A DNA stretch of 12,059 nt from Paracoccaceae bacterium (GCA_009922885.1 RFUP01000034.1:1-12059), one strand, 5' to 3'. Numbered from the stretch's first letter, positions 1 through 7,988 are shown. Numbers and translations: made by a program. The notes: generated by a model from the sequence alone, not told the origin.

Positions 1-970
1 CCTGCCCGAGTTCTACGGGATCAATCCCGAGAAGCAGGTGGTGCATGACCGGATTGCAGACGATCACCGCTTCGAAAATCAGGGACGGATCAACACCCGC
101 TTCGGTAGACAGCGACTGGACGAGGCCATTAATCGCCAAGCGCACCGCTTTCGTCATCTCGGATGCGCCGTTTGCGTTCATCATCGCATAAGAGACGCGG
201 CTCATCAGATCCTCGCCAAAGCGGATCTGCGGGTTCATCACACCGGAGGAGGCCTTCACCTCGCCCGTCACCAGATCGCAGAGGTGCGCGGCAATGGTGG
301 TCGAGCCAAGGTCGATTGCGAGGCCGAAGAGGCCCCCTTCGTGCAAGCCCGGCCAGATTTCGACGATCCGCGGCGCTTCGCCGTTATGATCTTGGAACAG
401 TGCAACAGTCACCTGCCACTTGCCCTTGCGAAGCGTCGTTTGCAACTTGCCAATCACAGAGGCATCGACGCGAACGTTGTCGATCTCCCACTGGAGTTTG
501 AGGGCCTCTGCCATCCGCTCCAGATCGCCCGTCGGCTCTTCCATGTCCGGTTCGCGCACTTCGATGAAGAAGAGGCGCGTTGCCGGGTCCATCGTAATGT
601 TGCGCGCAGTCGCCGCTTTGCGAACGACCTGACGGTGCACTTGGCTTTCTGGCGGCACGTCGATCACGATATCGCCCATGACCTTGGCTTGGCAGCCGAG
701 GCGACGGCCATCAATGAGGCCGCGCTTCGACTTGTAGCGCTCCTCGACCGAGTTCCACTCCGAAAGCGCGCCGTCCTGCACGGTTACGCCATGCTTCGGA
801 AATTCGCCGTAAGACGGGGTAATCTGGCACTTCGAGCAAATGCCGCGACCACCGCAAACTGAGTCCAGATCCACGCCCAATTGGCGCGCCGCCTGCAGAA
901 CGGGCGTGCCTTCCGGGAACCGCCCACGCTTGCCGGAGGGAGTAAAGATTACGAGGTGTTCGGTGGTCAT
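1..970 (-). CDS. 2Fe-2S / ASKHA-domain protein, RamA-like corrinoid reductive activator family (partial, C-terminus off window)
   Basis: Seen: the frame starts at ATG 968-970 on the minus strand, behind an AGGAG ribosome-binding site (977-981, six bases away), and stays open for 323 codons to the left edge. Residues 1-105 look like a plant-type ferredoxin domain, with C39-x5-C45-x2-C48 in the context CGGRGICSKC and a fourth cysteine at C93 (RRLGCQ). A linker of about 110 residues follows, then an ASKHA-type ATPase phosphate-1 motif, AIDLGSTT, at 218-225. Known: this order (ferredoxin, linker, actin/Hsp70-like ATPase domain) is that of the RamA/RACo activators, which use ATP and low-potential electrons to return inactive Co(II) corrinoid proteins to Co(I) for methyl transfer. 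Family members usually exceed 500 residues, so roughly half is missing here. Inference: it probably serves a corrinoid methyltransferase encoded beyond the left edge; the substrate cannot be told from this window. Confidence 0.88.
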   Translation of the reverse strand, partial: MTTEHLVIFTPSGKRGRFPEGTPVLQAARQLGVDLDSVCGGRGICSKCQITPSYGEFPKHGVTVQDGALSEWNSVEERYKSKRGLIDGRRLGCQAKVMGDIVIDVPPESQVHRQVVRKAATARNITMDPATRLFFIEVREPDMEEPTGDLERMAEALKLQWEIDNVRVDASVIGKLQTTLRKGKWQVTVALFQDHNGEAPRIVEIWPGLHEGGLFGLAIDLGSTTIAAHLCDLVTGEVKASSGVMNPQIRFGEDLMSRVSYAMMNANGASEMTKAVRLAINGLVQSLSTEAGVDPSLIFEAVIVCNPVMHHLLLGIDPVELGQ

Positions 971-995
971 CGACGTCTCCTGTTCGCTGGCCCAA

Positions 996-1011
996 ACCTA
1001 AGCACCTAAGG
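996..1011. repeat. 8-bp tandem repeat upstream of the ASKHA gene
   Basis: ACCTAAGC is followed directly by ACCTAAGG, 26 bases upstream of the ASKHA start codon, in the 133-bp gap after the CoA-transferase gene. Two head-to-tail half-sites near a start codon could be a regulator site, but the repeat is short and may be chance. I see no convincing terminator in this gap, so read-through from the CoA-transferase gene is possible. Confidence 0.3.
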
Positions 1012-1103
1012 CAAGAAGGAAAGCCCGTTTCCGGCACTTCTAGCGGTATGCGCGGCATTGGCGTCGCGTTGCGTCTGTTCTTTGACGGAGACGCCGTTCC
1101 AAA

Positions 1104-2261
1104 TCAATCCGGTATGGTTTTGAGCCACTCAAGAATGTGCTCCCGGTCGCCATCAAGGGACGGTGCGGGTGGCAGGATTGCGGGATCGGAAAAGCCAGAC
1201 ATCTTGATCGGATTGCCTGCCCCGACAAAGGAAGGGCCGATTTCCCGGGCCTCGATTGGCAGTACCATGTTCCGCGCTGCGAGTTGTGGGTCTTCCAGCG
1301 CTTCAAGCACGTTTTGCACGCGCCCCGTAGGCACCCCGTGCCGCTCAAGCAATGCAATCCAATGGGCGCGGGGTTGGGTCAGCGTTTGAGCTTCGATGAG
1401 CCGCTTCAAGAGAGCCACATTCTCGCACCGCGCAGTGTTGGTGTTGAAGCGCGGATCCTTTGGCAGGGTATCAAGCCTCAATGCCGCGCAAAGCTTGGCA
1501 AAAAGCGCATCGTTTCCGGCCGCGATCACGAAGAACCCGTCTTCGGCGCGGAACGTGGAAAATGGGGTTATTGAAGGGTGGCGTGCGCCTGTCGGGCCGG
1601 GCGCCTTTCCGGTTGTGCTGGCAAGTGCCACGGCATGCTCCAGAATCGCAATCTGGGAATCGAGCATGGAGATGTCGATTTTCTGGCCTTCTCCAGTCTT
1701 GTCCCGTTGATAGAGCGCAGCCAGGACGCCTTGCGTCAGATACATCCCCGCAACGATGTCACCGATCGATGCCCCCACGCGCACAGGCGGTCCGCCTTCC
1801 TCACCGGTAATCGACATGACACCGCCTCGCGCTTGAACAACCATGTCATAAGCGGGTTTGCCCGCCTCGGGGCCAGTGTGCCCGAAGCCCGACACAGCGC
1901 CATAGATCAGTTTGGGAAAACGCTCATGCAGCGCCTCCCATCCGTAGCCCAGCTTTTCCATCACCCCCGGTCGATAGTTTTCCAGCACCACGTCAGCATG
2001 AACCAAGAGCTGCTCGAAGATCGCTCTGTCGTGTTGGGCCTTCAAATCCAACGCGATGGATTCCTTGCCGCGATTGATCGCCGCGAAATAGGCGCTCTCG
2101 CCCTCCTTGAACGGCGGGAAAGCACGGGTGTCGTCGCCTTCGCCCGGGCGCTCGACCTTGATAACACGCGCGCCTAGATCCAAGAGGGTCATGGCGCAGA
2201 ACGGCCCGGCCAGAACATGTGTCAAATCAAGGATCAGAACGCCTTCAAGTGGTTTGGTCAT
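1104..2261 (-). CDS. CaiB/BaiF family III CoA-transferase
   Basis: A 385-residue protein, close to the usual 380-430 for the family. Its start is ATG at 2259-2261 behind a good AAGGAG site. Seen: the N-terminus has the family signature LDLTHVLAGPFCAMTLLDLGA (residues 11-31), followed by a VIKVERPG stretch (33-40). The middle has NRGKESIALDLK (63-74), ENYRPGVMEKLG (94-105) and PAYDMVVQA (136-144). The conserved aspartate falls at D168 in the context IGDIVAG. Known: in formyl-CoA transferase and relatives this Asp forms the acyl-aspartyl/CoA-thioester intermediate during CoA transfer between carboxylic acids. The enzymes are soluble and usually dimeric with interlocked subunits. The sequence does not reveal the acid or CoA donor; homologs serve oxalate, carnitine, bile acid, mesaconate and similar pathways. 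It lies upstream of the ASKHA gene on the same strand (133-bp gap) and is divergent from guaB. Confidence 0.93.
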   Translation of the reverse strand: MTKPLEGVLILDLTHVLAGPFCAMTLLDLGARVIKVERPGEGDDTRAFPPFKEGESAYFAAINRGKESIALDLKAQHDRAIFEQLLVHADVVLENYRPGVMEKLGYGWEALHERFPKLIYGAVSGFGHTGPEAGKPAYDMVVQARGGVMSITGEEGGPPVRVGASIGDIVAGMYLTQGVLAALYQRDKTGEGQKIDISMLDSQIAILEHAVALASTTGKAPGPTGARHPSITPFSTFRAEDGFFVIAAGNDALFAKLCAALRLDTLPKDPRFNTNTARCENVALLKRLIEAQTLTQPRAHWIALLERHGVPTGRVQNVLEALEDPQLAARNMVLPIEAREIGPSFVGAGNPIKMSGFSDPAILPPAPSLDGDREHILEWLKTIPD

Positions 2262-2390
2262 GCCGGTCTCCTTCGTATCCCTTGTGTTTGGCGGAAATGA
2301 CGCGGGTATGACAAGTCTATCTGCCCTTTCCCCCGACGCACTTCCGTGTAATAGGGAAGCGCCAAACGATGCATTCCAAGGAGATACCCG
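2262..2390. promoter_or_regulatory. Divergent intergenic region between the CoA-transferase gene and guaB
   Basis: These 129 bp must hold promoters for both directions unless transcription enters from outside. The guaB ribosome-binding site AAGGAG is at 2378-2383, and the minus-strand AAGGAG of the CoA-transferase is at the other end. An 8-bp inverted repeat lies inside: GTTTGGCG (2286-2293) and CGCCAAAC (2360-2367), with arms 66 bp apart. I could not place a convincing -35/-10 pair; TAATAG at 2349-2354 is a possible -10 for guaB without a good -35. Confidence 0.5.
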
Positions 2391-3839
2391 ATGGAGATTC
2401 GTGAGGCTCTCACGTTCGACGACGTTTTGCTGGTGCCGGGGGCATCGAGTGTTCTCCCGTCTACGGCAGACACCCGCACCCGCGTGACCCGGGAAATCAC
2501 TCTAAACATTCCTCTGCTCTCCTCGGCGATGGATACCGTCACCGAGGCGCGCATGGCGATTGCCATGGCGCAGGCAGGCGGTATGGGGGTGATCCACAAG
2601 AACCTCGATATCGCGGCACAGGCGCAGGAAGTGCGCCGGGTGAAGCGGTTCGAGAGCGGCATCGTTTACAACCCGATTACGCTGCGCGCCGATCAAACCT
2701 TGGCAGACGCCAAGGAGTTGCAGGCCCGCTTCAACGTAACGGGCTTTCCGGTGGTGGATGAGCGCGGCCTGATCGTCGGTATCGTCACCAATCGTGACAT
2801 GCGCTTTGCCACCTCTGATGACACGCCTGTTCGCGTGATGATGACGGCAGATAATCTCGCCATGCTTTCGGAGCCTGCGGACCTCGAACAGGCCAAGAGC
2901 CTTATGAAAGCGCGCCGGATCGAGAAGCTTCTCGTCACCGATGGCAAAGGTAAGCTCACGGGCCTTCTGACCCTGAAAGACACCGAGCAAGCCGTTCTGA
3001 ACCCAACTGCCTGCAAAGATAACCTCGGCCGTCTGCGCGTTGCCGCTGCAACGGGCGTTGGCGACGCAGGGTTCGAGCGTTCTGAGGCGCTGATCGACGC
3101 AGGGTGTGACATCGTGGTGATCGACACCGCGCATGGCCATAGCGCGGGCGTGATCGAAGCCGTGCAGCGGGTGAAGAAGCTTTCGAACGAAGTTCAGGTG
3201 ATCGCGGGCAACGTGGCAACGGCAGAAGCCACGCGTGCCCTCATCGACGCGGGCGCGGATGCGGTGAAGGTCGGGATCGGCCCTGGTTCGATCTGCACCA
3301 CGCGGATCGTTGCTGGCGTCGGTGTGCCTCAGCTTACGGCCATCATGGACGCTTCACGCGAAGCCCGTGACGTGCCGGTTATTGCGGATGGCGGCATCAA
3401 GTATTCCGGCGATTTTGCTAAAGCGATTGCTGCAGGCGCTTCCTGCGCGATGGTCGGCTCGGCTATCGCAGGCACCGACGAGTCTCCGGGCGAAGTGATC
3501 CTCTGGAACGGTCGTTCGTTCAAAGCCTATCGCGGAATGGGCTCGCTCGGCGCTATGGCGCGCGGTTCGGCAGATCGCTATTTCCAGAAAGATGCAGCTT
3601 CCGACAAGCTCGTGCCGGAAGGCATCGAAGGGCAGGTGCCATACAAGGGCACCGTTGCTGCCGTCTTGCACCAGATGGTTGGCGGCCTCCGGGCAGCCAT
3701 GGGCTACACCGGCTGTGCCACGGTCGAAGAAATGCGCCACAACTGCAATTTCGTGAAGATCACTGGCGCGGGCCTCAAGGAGTCGCATGTCCATGACGTG
3801 CAGATCACGCGCGAAAGCCCCAACTACCGCGTTGGCTGA
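2391..3839 (+). CDS. guaB: Inosine-5'-monophosphate dehydrogenase
   Basis: This cytosolic enzyme oxidises IMP to XMP with NAD+, the first committed step of GTP synthesis. The 482-residue length is normal for bacteria. Seen: TIM-barrel start with LTFDDVLLVPG (8-17 region) and SSAMDTVTEARMA (44-56). Two CBS domains are inserted at about residues 93-205, including FPVVDERG (119-126) and LLTLKDTE (192-199). The barrel then resumes with DTAHGHS (245-251) and the active-site loop GIGPGSICTTR, whose catalytic cysteine is C302. Next come IADGGIKYSGD (331-341), RGMGSLGAM (381-389), the mobile-flap pair R396-Y397 in GSADRYFQ, and VPEGIEGQVPYKG (408-420). The ATG has AAGGAG eight bases upstream. A 31-bp gap to the RNA methyltransferase gene on the same strand suggests co-transcription. 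No truncation or odd residue was seen. Confidence 0.98.
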   Translation: MEIREALTFDDVLLVPGASSVLPSTADTRTRVTREITLNIPLLSSAMDTVTEARMAIAMAQAGGMGVIHKNLDIAAQAQEVRRVKRFESGIVYNPITLRADQTLADAKELQARFNVTGFPVVDERGLIVGIVTNRDMRFATSDDTPVRVMMTADNLAMLSEPADLEQAKSLMKARRIEKLLVTDGKGKLTGLLTLKDTEQAVLNPTACKDNLGRLRVAAATGVGDAGFERSEALIDAGCDIVVIDTAHGHSAGVIEAVQRVKKLSNEVQVIAGNVATAEATRALIDAGADAVKVGIGPGSICTTRIVAGVGVPQLTAIMDASREARDVPVIADGGIKYSGDFAKAIAAGASCAMVGSAIAGTDESPGEVILWNGRSFKAYRGMGSLGAMARGSADRYFQKDAASDKLVPEGIEGQVPYKGTVAAVLHQMVGGLRAAMGYTGCATVEEMRHNCNFVKITGAGLKESHVHDVQITRESPNYRVG

Positions 3840-3870
3840 CCTTCGCGCTTAAGACGGACTGGAGCCCGGA

Positions 3871-5037
3871 GTGACACCTGCCGCCCGATATCAGGCCGCC
3901 ATCGAAATCCTCGACCGGATACTCGAAGGCGGCTCTGCCGAAAAAGCCCTGACGAACTGGGCGCGGGCGAGCAGGTTCGCGGGCTCCAAGGATCGCGCCG
4001 CCATCCGCGATATCGTGTTCGATGGCCTCCGCCGCCGGAATAGCGCGGCGCATAATGGTGGCGCTTTGTCGGGGCGCGGGATCGTTCTCGGTCTCTTGCG
4101 GCTGGATGCTGGGCCTGTTGCCGAGATCTTTACCGGAGATCGACATGCACCTGCGGCCTTGAGCGATGGCGAGACCGCACTTTTGATGAACCCGCCTGAG
4201 GAAACCATTCTTGATCTGCCGGATTGGCTTTACGCGGCGTTCGAACGGTCTCTTGGAAGCGAAGCCTCCTCCGTCGAACGCGCTTTGCGCGCGCGCGCTC
4301 CGACGACCCTCCGCACGAATCTCGCCAAGACAACACGCGAGAAATTGCAGGAAGGCCTAGCCGCTCACGGCATTGCGACAACGGTAAATCCTGTTTCCCC
4401 GTCAGCCCTTACACTGGGTGCGGAGGCGCGAAATCTGACTGCACTGCCCGAGTTTCAGGACGGGCATTTCGAGTTGCAGGATGCTGGCAGCCAAGCACTT
4501 GTCGACAGATTGCCCTTGCCGAAGGGCGGGCGCATTCTCGACTATTGCGCAGGCGGCGGTGGTAAAACGCTCGCAATGGCGGCTCGCCAAAGCGCGCACT
4601 ACTTCGCACATGATATCAGCGCCTCCCGCTTGGCGCCGCTCAAAGAGCGCGCGGAGCGGGCAGGGGTGCGCGTTAAGCTGCTCGCACCGGGTGCAGCCGG
4701 GGGGCAGGGCCCTTATGATCTGGTGCTTTGCGATGCGCCCTGCACCGGATCAGGCGCGTGGCGTCGCTCGCCCGAAGCCAAATGGAAGCTGTCTGAAGCG
4801 GACCTTCAGCGCACCTGTGCGCTTCAGGCCAGCATTCTACAGGAGGCGAGCGCCCTCGTTAAGAAAGGCGGCGTTCTGGCCTATGCCACTTGCTCGGTTC
4901 TTGAAGAAGAAAACGAGGGGATCGTCAGCGCTTTCCTTTCGAAGACTGGCGAATGGTCACTTCTCCAACAAGAGCACTGGAAGCCAAATACAACCTCAGA
5001 TGGATTTTATATTGCCTTAATCACTCTTAAGGCGTAA
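3871..5037 (+). CDS. RsmB/NOP-family RNA cytosine-5 methyltransferase
   Basis: A 388-residue SAM-dependent enzyme that methylates C5 of a cytosine in RNA, probably in 16S rRNA. Seen: residues 1-125 are helical and RsmB/NusB-like (AARYQAAIEILDRIL at the start). The Rossmann core follows, with SAM motif I DYCAGGGGKTLAMAA (224-238), a DIS acidic strand end (248-250), motif IV DAPCTGSGAWRRSPE with C291, and motif VI YATCSVLEEENE with C341. Known: family members use the motif VI cysteine as the covalent nucleophile and the motif IV cysteine for product release; both are present. E. coli RsmB has about 429 residues, so this is a somewhat short member and could be a paralogue with another target; I therefore give no symbol. 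The start is GTG at 3871 with GGAG six bases upstream. It ends with TAA directly followed by in-frame TAG (5035-5040). It lies 31 bp after guaB, probably in the same operon. Confidence 0.9.
   Translation: MTPAARYQAAIEILDRILEGGSAEKALTNWARASRFAGSKDRAAIRDIVFDGLRRRNSAAHNGGALSGRGIVLGLLRLDAGPVAEIFTGDRHAPAALSDGETALLMNPPEETILDLPDWLYAAFERSLGSEASSVERALRARAPTTLRTNLAKTTREKLQEGLAAHGIATTVNPVSPSALTLGAEARNLTALPEFQDGHFELQDAGSQALVDRLPLPKGGRILDYCAGGGGKTLAMAARQSAHYFAHDISASRLAPLKERAERAGVRVKLLAPGAAGGQGPYDLVLCDAPCTGSGAWRRSPEAKWKLSEADLQRTCALQASILQEASALVKKGGVLAYATCSVLEEENEGIVSAFLSKTGEWSLLQQEHWKPNTTSDGFYIALITLKA
5017..5030. promoter_or_regulatory. TTAA-N6-TTAA pair at the 3' end of the methyltransferase gene
   Basis: TTAA at 5017-5020 and TTAA at 5027-5030 are six bases apart, inside the last codons of the RNA methyltransferase gene and 24 bp upstream of a perfect TTAA-N7-TTAA box. 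The CtrA consensus uses a 7-base spacer, so this is at best an auxiliary half-site pair. It may be chance from Ile/Leu/Lys codons. Confidence 0.3.
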
Positions 5038-5053
5038 TAGATCCCCTCACCCG

Positions 5054-5068
5054 TTAAGGGCGCATTAA
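5054..5068. promoter_or_regulatory. CtrA-type binding box (TTAA-N7-TTAA) upstream of cckA
   Basis: TTAA (5054-5057), seven bases GGGCGCA, then TTAA (5065-5068): an exact match to the alphaproteobacterial CtrA consensus TTAA-N7-TTAA. It lies 41 bases before the cckA start codon, in a 72-bp intergenic gap. CtrA boxes commonly sit over or near the -35 region. Its position before the gene for CtrA's own upstream kinase suggests feedback control (inference). Confidence 0.65.
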
Positions 5069-5109
5069 TCTCTTGATGCGATGTCTTCTCCGGTAAGAAG
5101 GGGGCGAAG

Positions 5110-7392
5110 GTGCTGAGGCAGAACCACAGGTCCATCGGCGGGGAATTGACGTGGAGCGGTGCCAATCCGTCTACGGTCGCGTTGTTCCTCGGAAGCCTTC
5201 TGGCTCTAGCTGCTGTTTTTGGCCCGCTAGACGCGTTTGAACACCTGTTCTCCACTCTGGCAACAGTGTTGCTTACATCCGCCGCCGCTTTGGCCCTCTA
5301 TCAGTTGTTTCGGAATTTCCGGCAGCGCTCTTTCACTGCGATGAGTTCCGGATACCTGGAACACGCTGAGGTTTCGAGCTGGCTGACAGACAAGGGAGGT
5401 CATGTGCTCGTAGAAAATTCGAGCGCGTCGCGCAACTTCGGGGCCTCCAAACATGTGTCGGATTTTCTGGGCCAGAAGGTTGCATCGCCATCACTCGCGA
5501 TCCTACGGCTCCAAAATCGGGCGCTCGCGGCCGGGAAAGCTTCGGAAGCCATTTACACTGCTGCAGGCGGCACGATTGAAGTCTCGGTCCGGTTGGTCCG
5601 GCAGAATTACCTCGTGTGGCGGGTGTCCGAAAAAGAAGCGGAGGCCACCGATCACGCCGCTATTCCCGCACTCTCACTGGGTCGCAATGGAACGGTGCTC
5701 GCAATGAACGATTCCGCGCGGCTCTTTGTGGGTGGGCGCACGCGCAGTATCGATGAACTTTTCCCCGAGCAACCGCTGCGTATCGGCGCGGTCAACAGGC
5801 TTTCCACTCTGCGCGGCCCCGCTCTTGCGCTCGTCGAAGAGGGGCGTTCGGCGGCAGGGCGGCGGGAGCTTCTGATGATCCCTGTGCATTCCACCGAGAA
5901 CAAGTTCGATCTGGATTGCCTGCCCGTTGCCGCCATGTATCTGGGCCAAGACGGTTCTATTTCCGAGCTGAATTCTGCGGCCAGGGAATTGCTCGGCAGC
6001 GTTGGAAATCCGGGTGCTGCGCTGTCCGATGCCATGGGGGGGCTTGGGCGGCCGCTGCAAGGATGGCTGAACGAGGTGCGAGGCGGGCAGGCCCCTCGGC
6101 GCCCTGAGTTCATGAAGCTGAAGCGCACGGATCGGGAAACCTTTGTCCAGATCAGCTTGTCGGCGGTCCGGAACCCAACGGAAAAGACCGCGATCATGGC
6201 GGTTATGTCCGATGCAACCGATATCAAAAGCCTCGAATTGCAATTCGTCCAAAGCCAGAAAATGCAAGCCATCGGGCAGTTGGCCGGTGGCATCGCGCAT
6301 GACTTCAACAACCTGCTGACCGCCATTTCCGGCCACTGCGATCTGCTTCTTCTGAAGCATGATTCAGGCGATGCCGACTATCAAGACCTTGTGCAGATCA
6401 ACCAGAACGCCAATCGGGCAGCGGGTCTTGTCGGGCAGCTTCTCGCCTTCTCTCGTAAACAAACGCTTGAACCGCAATTGATCGATCTGCGCGAAAGCCT
6501 GTCCGATCTGACCCACCTGCTCAATCGGCTGGTGGGTGAGAATGTCTCGCTCGTTCTGGAGCATGAGCCGAACCTCGCCCCCATCAAGGCTGACAAGCGT
6601 CAGATCGAGCAAGTGTTCATGAACCTCGTAGTGAACGCCCGGGATGCCATGAAAGGGCAGGGCGAAATCCGCGTTACTTCCGAGAACCTGACCATCAAGT
6701 CGCCGCTTCACAAAGACAGGGTTACGCTTTCGCCGGGTGCCTACGTGTCGATCCATGTGTCGGACAACGGATGCGGCATAGCTGCAGATAAAATGCCGAA
6801 GATCTTCGAACCCTTCTTCACGACCAAGAAGACCGGCGAAGGAACCGGGCTAGGCCTCTCGACCGTCTATGGGATTGTCAAACAGTCCGGCGGGTTTGTC
6901 TTCGTCGACAGCATCGTCGGGCAGGGCACGACCTTCACGCTGATTTTTCCAGCTGCAGAAGAGACGACTGCTCTCGCCGAAATCCGAAAACCCAATCCCG
7001 TGGCGATCCTGCCGAAAGTGTGCGCGGGTTCGATCCTCTTGGTGGAAGACGAGGCCCCTGTGCGCGCCTTTGCGTCCCGGGCACTGCGGGCGAGCGGTTT
7101 CTCGGTTGTCGAGGCGGATTCCGGTGAACGCGCGCTTGAAATCCTCTCGGATGCCGAGTTTTCCACCGATATCCTCCTAAGTGATGTCATCATGCCCGGA
7201 AAGGACGGCCCAACATGGGTGAGAGAGGCGCTTTCTGACCGTCCTACCTTACCAGTGGTCTTCATGTCCGGCTATGCGGAGAGCAATATTCTGGAAGCGC
7301 TTGAGCATATTCCGAACGCCACTTTCCTGCAAAAACCCTTCTCTCTGAAACAGTTGACGCAAACCGTAGCAGAGCATCTCGCAACGGTTTAA
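5110..7392 (+). CDS. cckA: Hybrid sensor histidine kinase CckA
   Basis: A 760-residue membrane kinase at the top of the CckA-ChpT-CtrA phosphorelay, which in Rhodobacterales controls motility, gene transfer agent and related traits. Seen: two membrane segments (about 21-40 and 46-67) with almost no periplasmic loop; two PAS-like domains (about 185-260 and 271-370); and HisKA with H397 in GQLAGGIAHDFNNLLTAI (389-406), a CckA hallmark. The ATPase domain has N-box NLVVNARDAM (505-514), G1 DNGCGI (552-557), F-box EPFFTTK (567-573) and G2 GEGTGLGLS (576-584). The receiver domain has D647, phosphoacceptor D692 (LLSDVIMPG), S720 and K742. All catalytic residues are present, so kinase and phosphatase activity are both possible. 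The start is GTG at 5110, preceded by AAGAAGGGGG (5095-5104). TTG at 5074 is an in-frame alternative without better support. A CtrA-type box lies just upstream, and the stop overlaps the stop of the facing sulfotransferase gene. Confidence 0.92.
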   Translation: MLRQNHRSIGGELTWSGANPSTVALFLGSLLALAAVFGPLDAFEHLFSTLATVLLTSAAALALYQLFRNFRQRSFTAMSSGYLEHAEVSSWLTDKGGHVLVENSSASRNFGASKHVSDFLGQKVASPSLAILRLQNRALAAGKASEAIYTAAGGTIEVSVRLVRQNYLVWRVSEKEAEATDHAAIPALSLGRNGTVLAMNDSARLFVGGRTRSIDELFPEQPLRIGAVNRLSTLRGPALALVEEGRSAAGRRELLMIPVHSTENKFDLDCLPVAAMYLGQDGSISELNSAARELLGSVGNPGAALSDAMGGLGRPLQGWLNEVRGGQAPRRPEFMKLKRTDRETFVQISLSAVRNPTEKTAIMAVMSDATDIKSLELQFVQSQKMQAIGQLAGGIAHDFNNLLTAISGHCDLLLLKHDSGDADYQDLVQINQNANRAAGLVGQLLAFSRKQTLEPQLIDLRESLSDLTHLLNRLVGENVSLVLEHEPNLAPIKADKRQIEQVFMNLVVNARDAMKGQGEIRVTSENLTIKSPLHKDRVTLSPGAYVSIHVSDNGCGIAADKMPKIFEPFFTTKKTGEGTGLGLSTVYGIVKQSGGFVFVDSIVGQGTTFTLIFPAAEETTALAEIRKPNPVAILPKVCAGSILLVEDEAPVRAFASRALRASGFSVVEADSGERALEILSDAEFSTDILLSDVIMPGKDGPTWVREALSDRPTLPVVFMSGYAESNILEALEHIPNATFLQKPFSLKQLTQTVAEHLATV

Positions 7393-7988
7393 CCGGCCGC
7401 CAAACCTTCCCAGAGATCGAAATCTTCGGCACATTTCCCGCGCAGTTTCGAGGCCACGGTCGCGTCCAGTTCTAGTGCCATCTCAGGCGAAACATTTTCG
7501 CGCGTGGTCTCGATTTTCGTCGACAAACGTTCTTCGAGAAACTTCACCAGCCCCGCTTGGTTCTCGTAACGGAAGAGGTGATCGACCGAGGTTCCATTCG
7601 GGCGCGGTTCGAGGAATTTTGCCTGGCTGCCAACATTCGCGAAACTAGGTGGCTTATCCTCCAGATAAGCGCTCACGAATTCCGTGAAGTTGACGTCATG
7701 GGTCGAATTGCGTTGCCCTTTCATGAACGGGCGGCGGCGATACCGATACCAACTTCCCAACCAGGAAACAGGTTCTCGCATAACGGCCAACGTTTCCATG
7801 TCGTCCGCGCCAAACTTCTCCATCATCGGTCGAAAGAACCGATTGTAACGATAGACCGGCGCGTGTTTCAGATCGGGCGGATCTTGGATAGACATCGCCG
7901 CGCGCGACGCGAGGGCCGCTTCATAAGCGGTGGTTCCAGTCTTGGGCACAGACAGAAAAACAAGTCGCTCTTTCCAAAAAACAAGCAT
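7389..7988 (-). CDS. Small sulfotransferase-family protein
   Basis: A predicted PAPS-dependent sulfotransferase of 199 residues from ATG 7988. Seen: after a short beta strand, the phosphosulfate-binding loop VPKTGTTAYE (14-23). A second PAPS-site motif follows at 70-80, MREPVSWLGSW, whose R71 and S79 match the 3'-phosphate-binding Arg and Ser of the family. The rest is basic and aromatic, with no signal peptide or membrane segment. Substrate unknown; bacterial relatives act on glycans, lipids or small molecules. Start choice: the frame extends to GTG 8030 (213 residues), but no ribosome-binding site precedes that GTG, and family members usually begin a few residues before the P-loop-like motif. 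ATG 7988 has GGGGAG ten bases upstream, a loose spacing. The gene faces cckA tail to tail with overlapping stops and is divergent from recA. Confidence 0.82.
   Translation of the reverse strand: MLVFWKERLVFLSVPKTGTTAYEAALASRAAMSIQDPPDLKHAPVYRYNRFFRPMMEKFGADDMETLAVMREPVSWLGSWYRYRRRPFMKGQRNSTHDVNFTEFVSAYLEDKPPSFANVGSQAKFLEPRPNGTSVDHLFRYENQAGLVKFLEERLSTKIETTRENVSPEMALELDATVASKLRGKCAEDFDLWEGLAAG

Noticed and set aside
38..862. Plus-strand open frame of 274 codons
   Set aside because: It is the antisense shadow of the ASKHA gene, whose minus-strand translation has cysteine and ATPase motifs, while this one has no recognisable domain.
1018..1032. GGAAA-GCCCG-TTTCC dyad between the CoA-transferase and ASKHA genes as a terminator
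   Set aside because: The stem is only 5 bp, mostly A/T, with no T-run after it in the minus direction, too weak to call.
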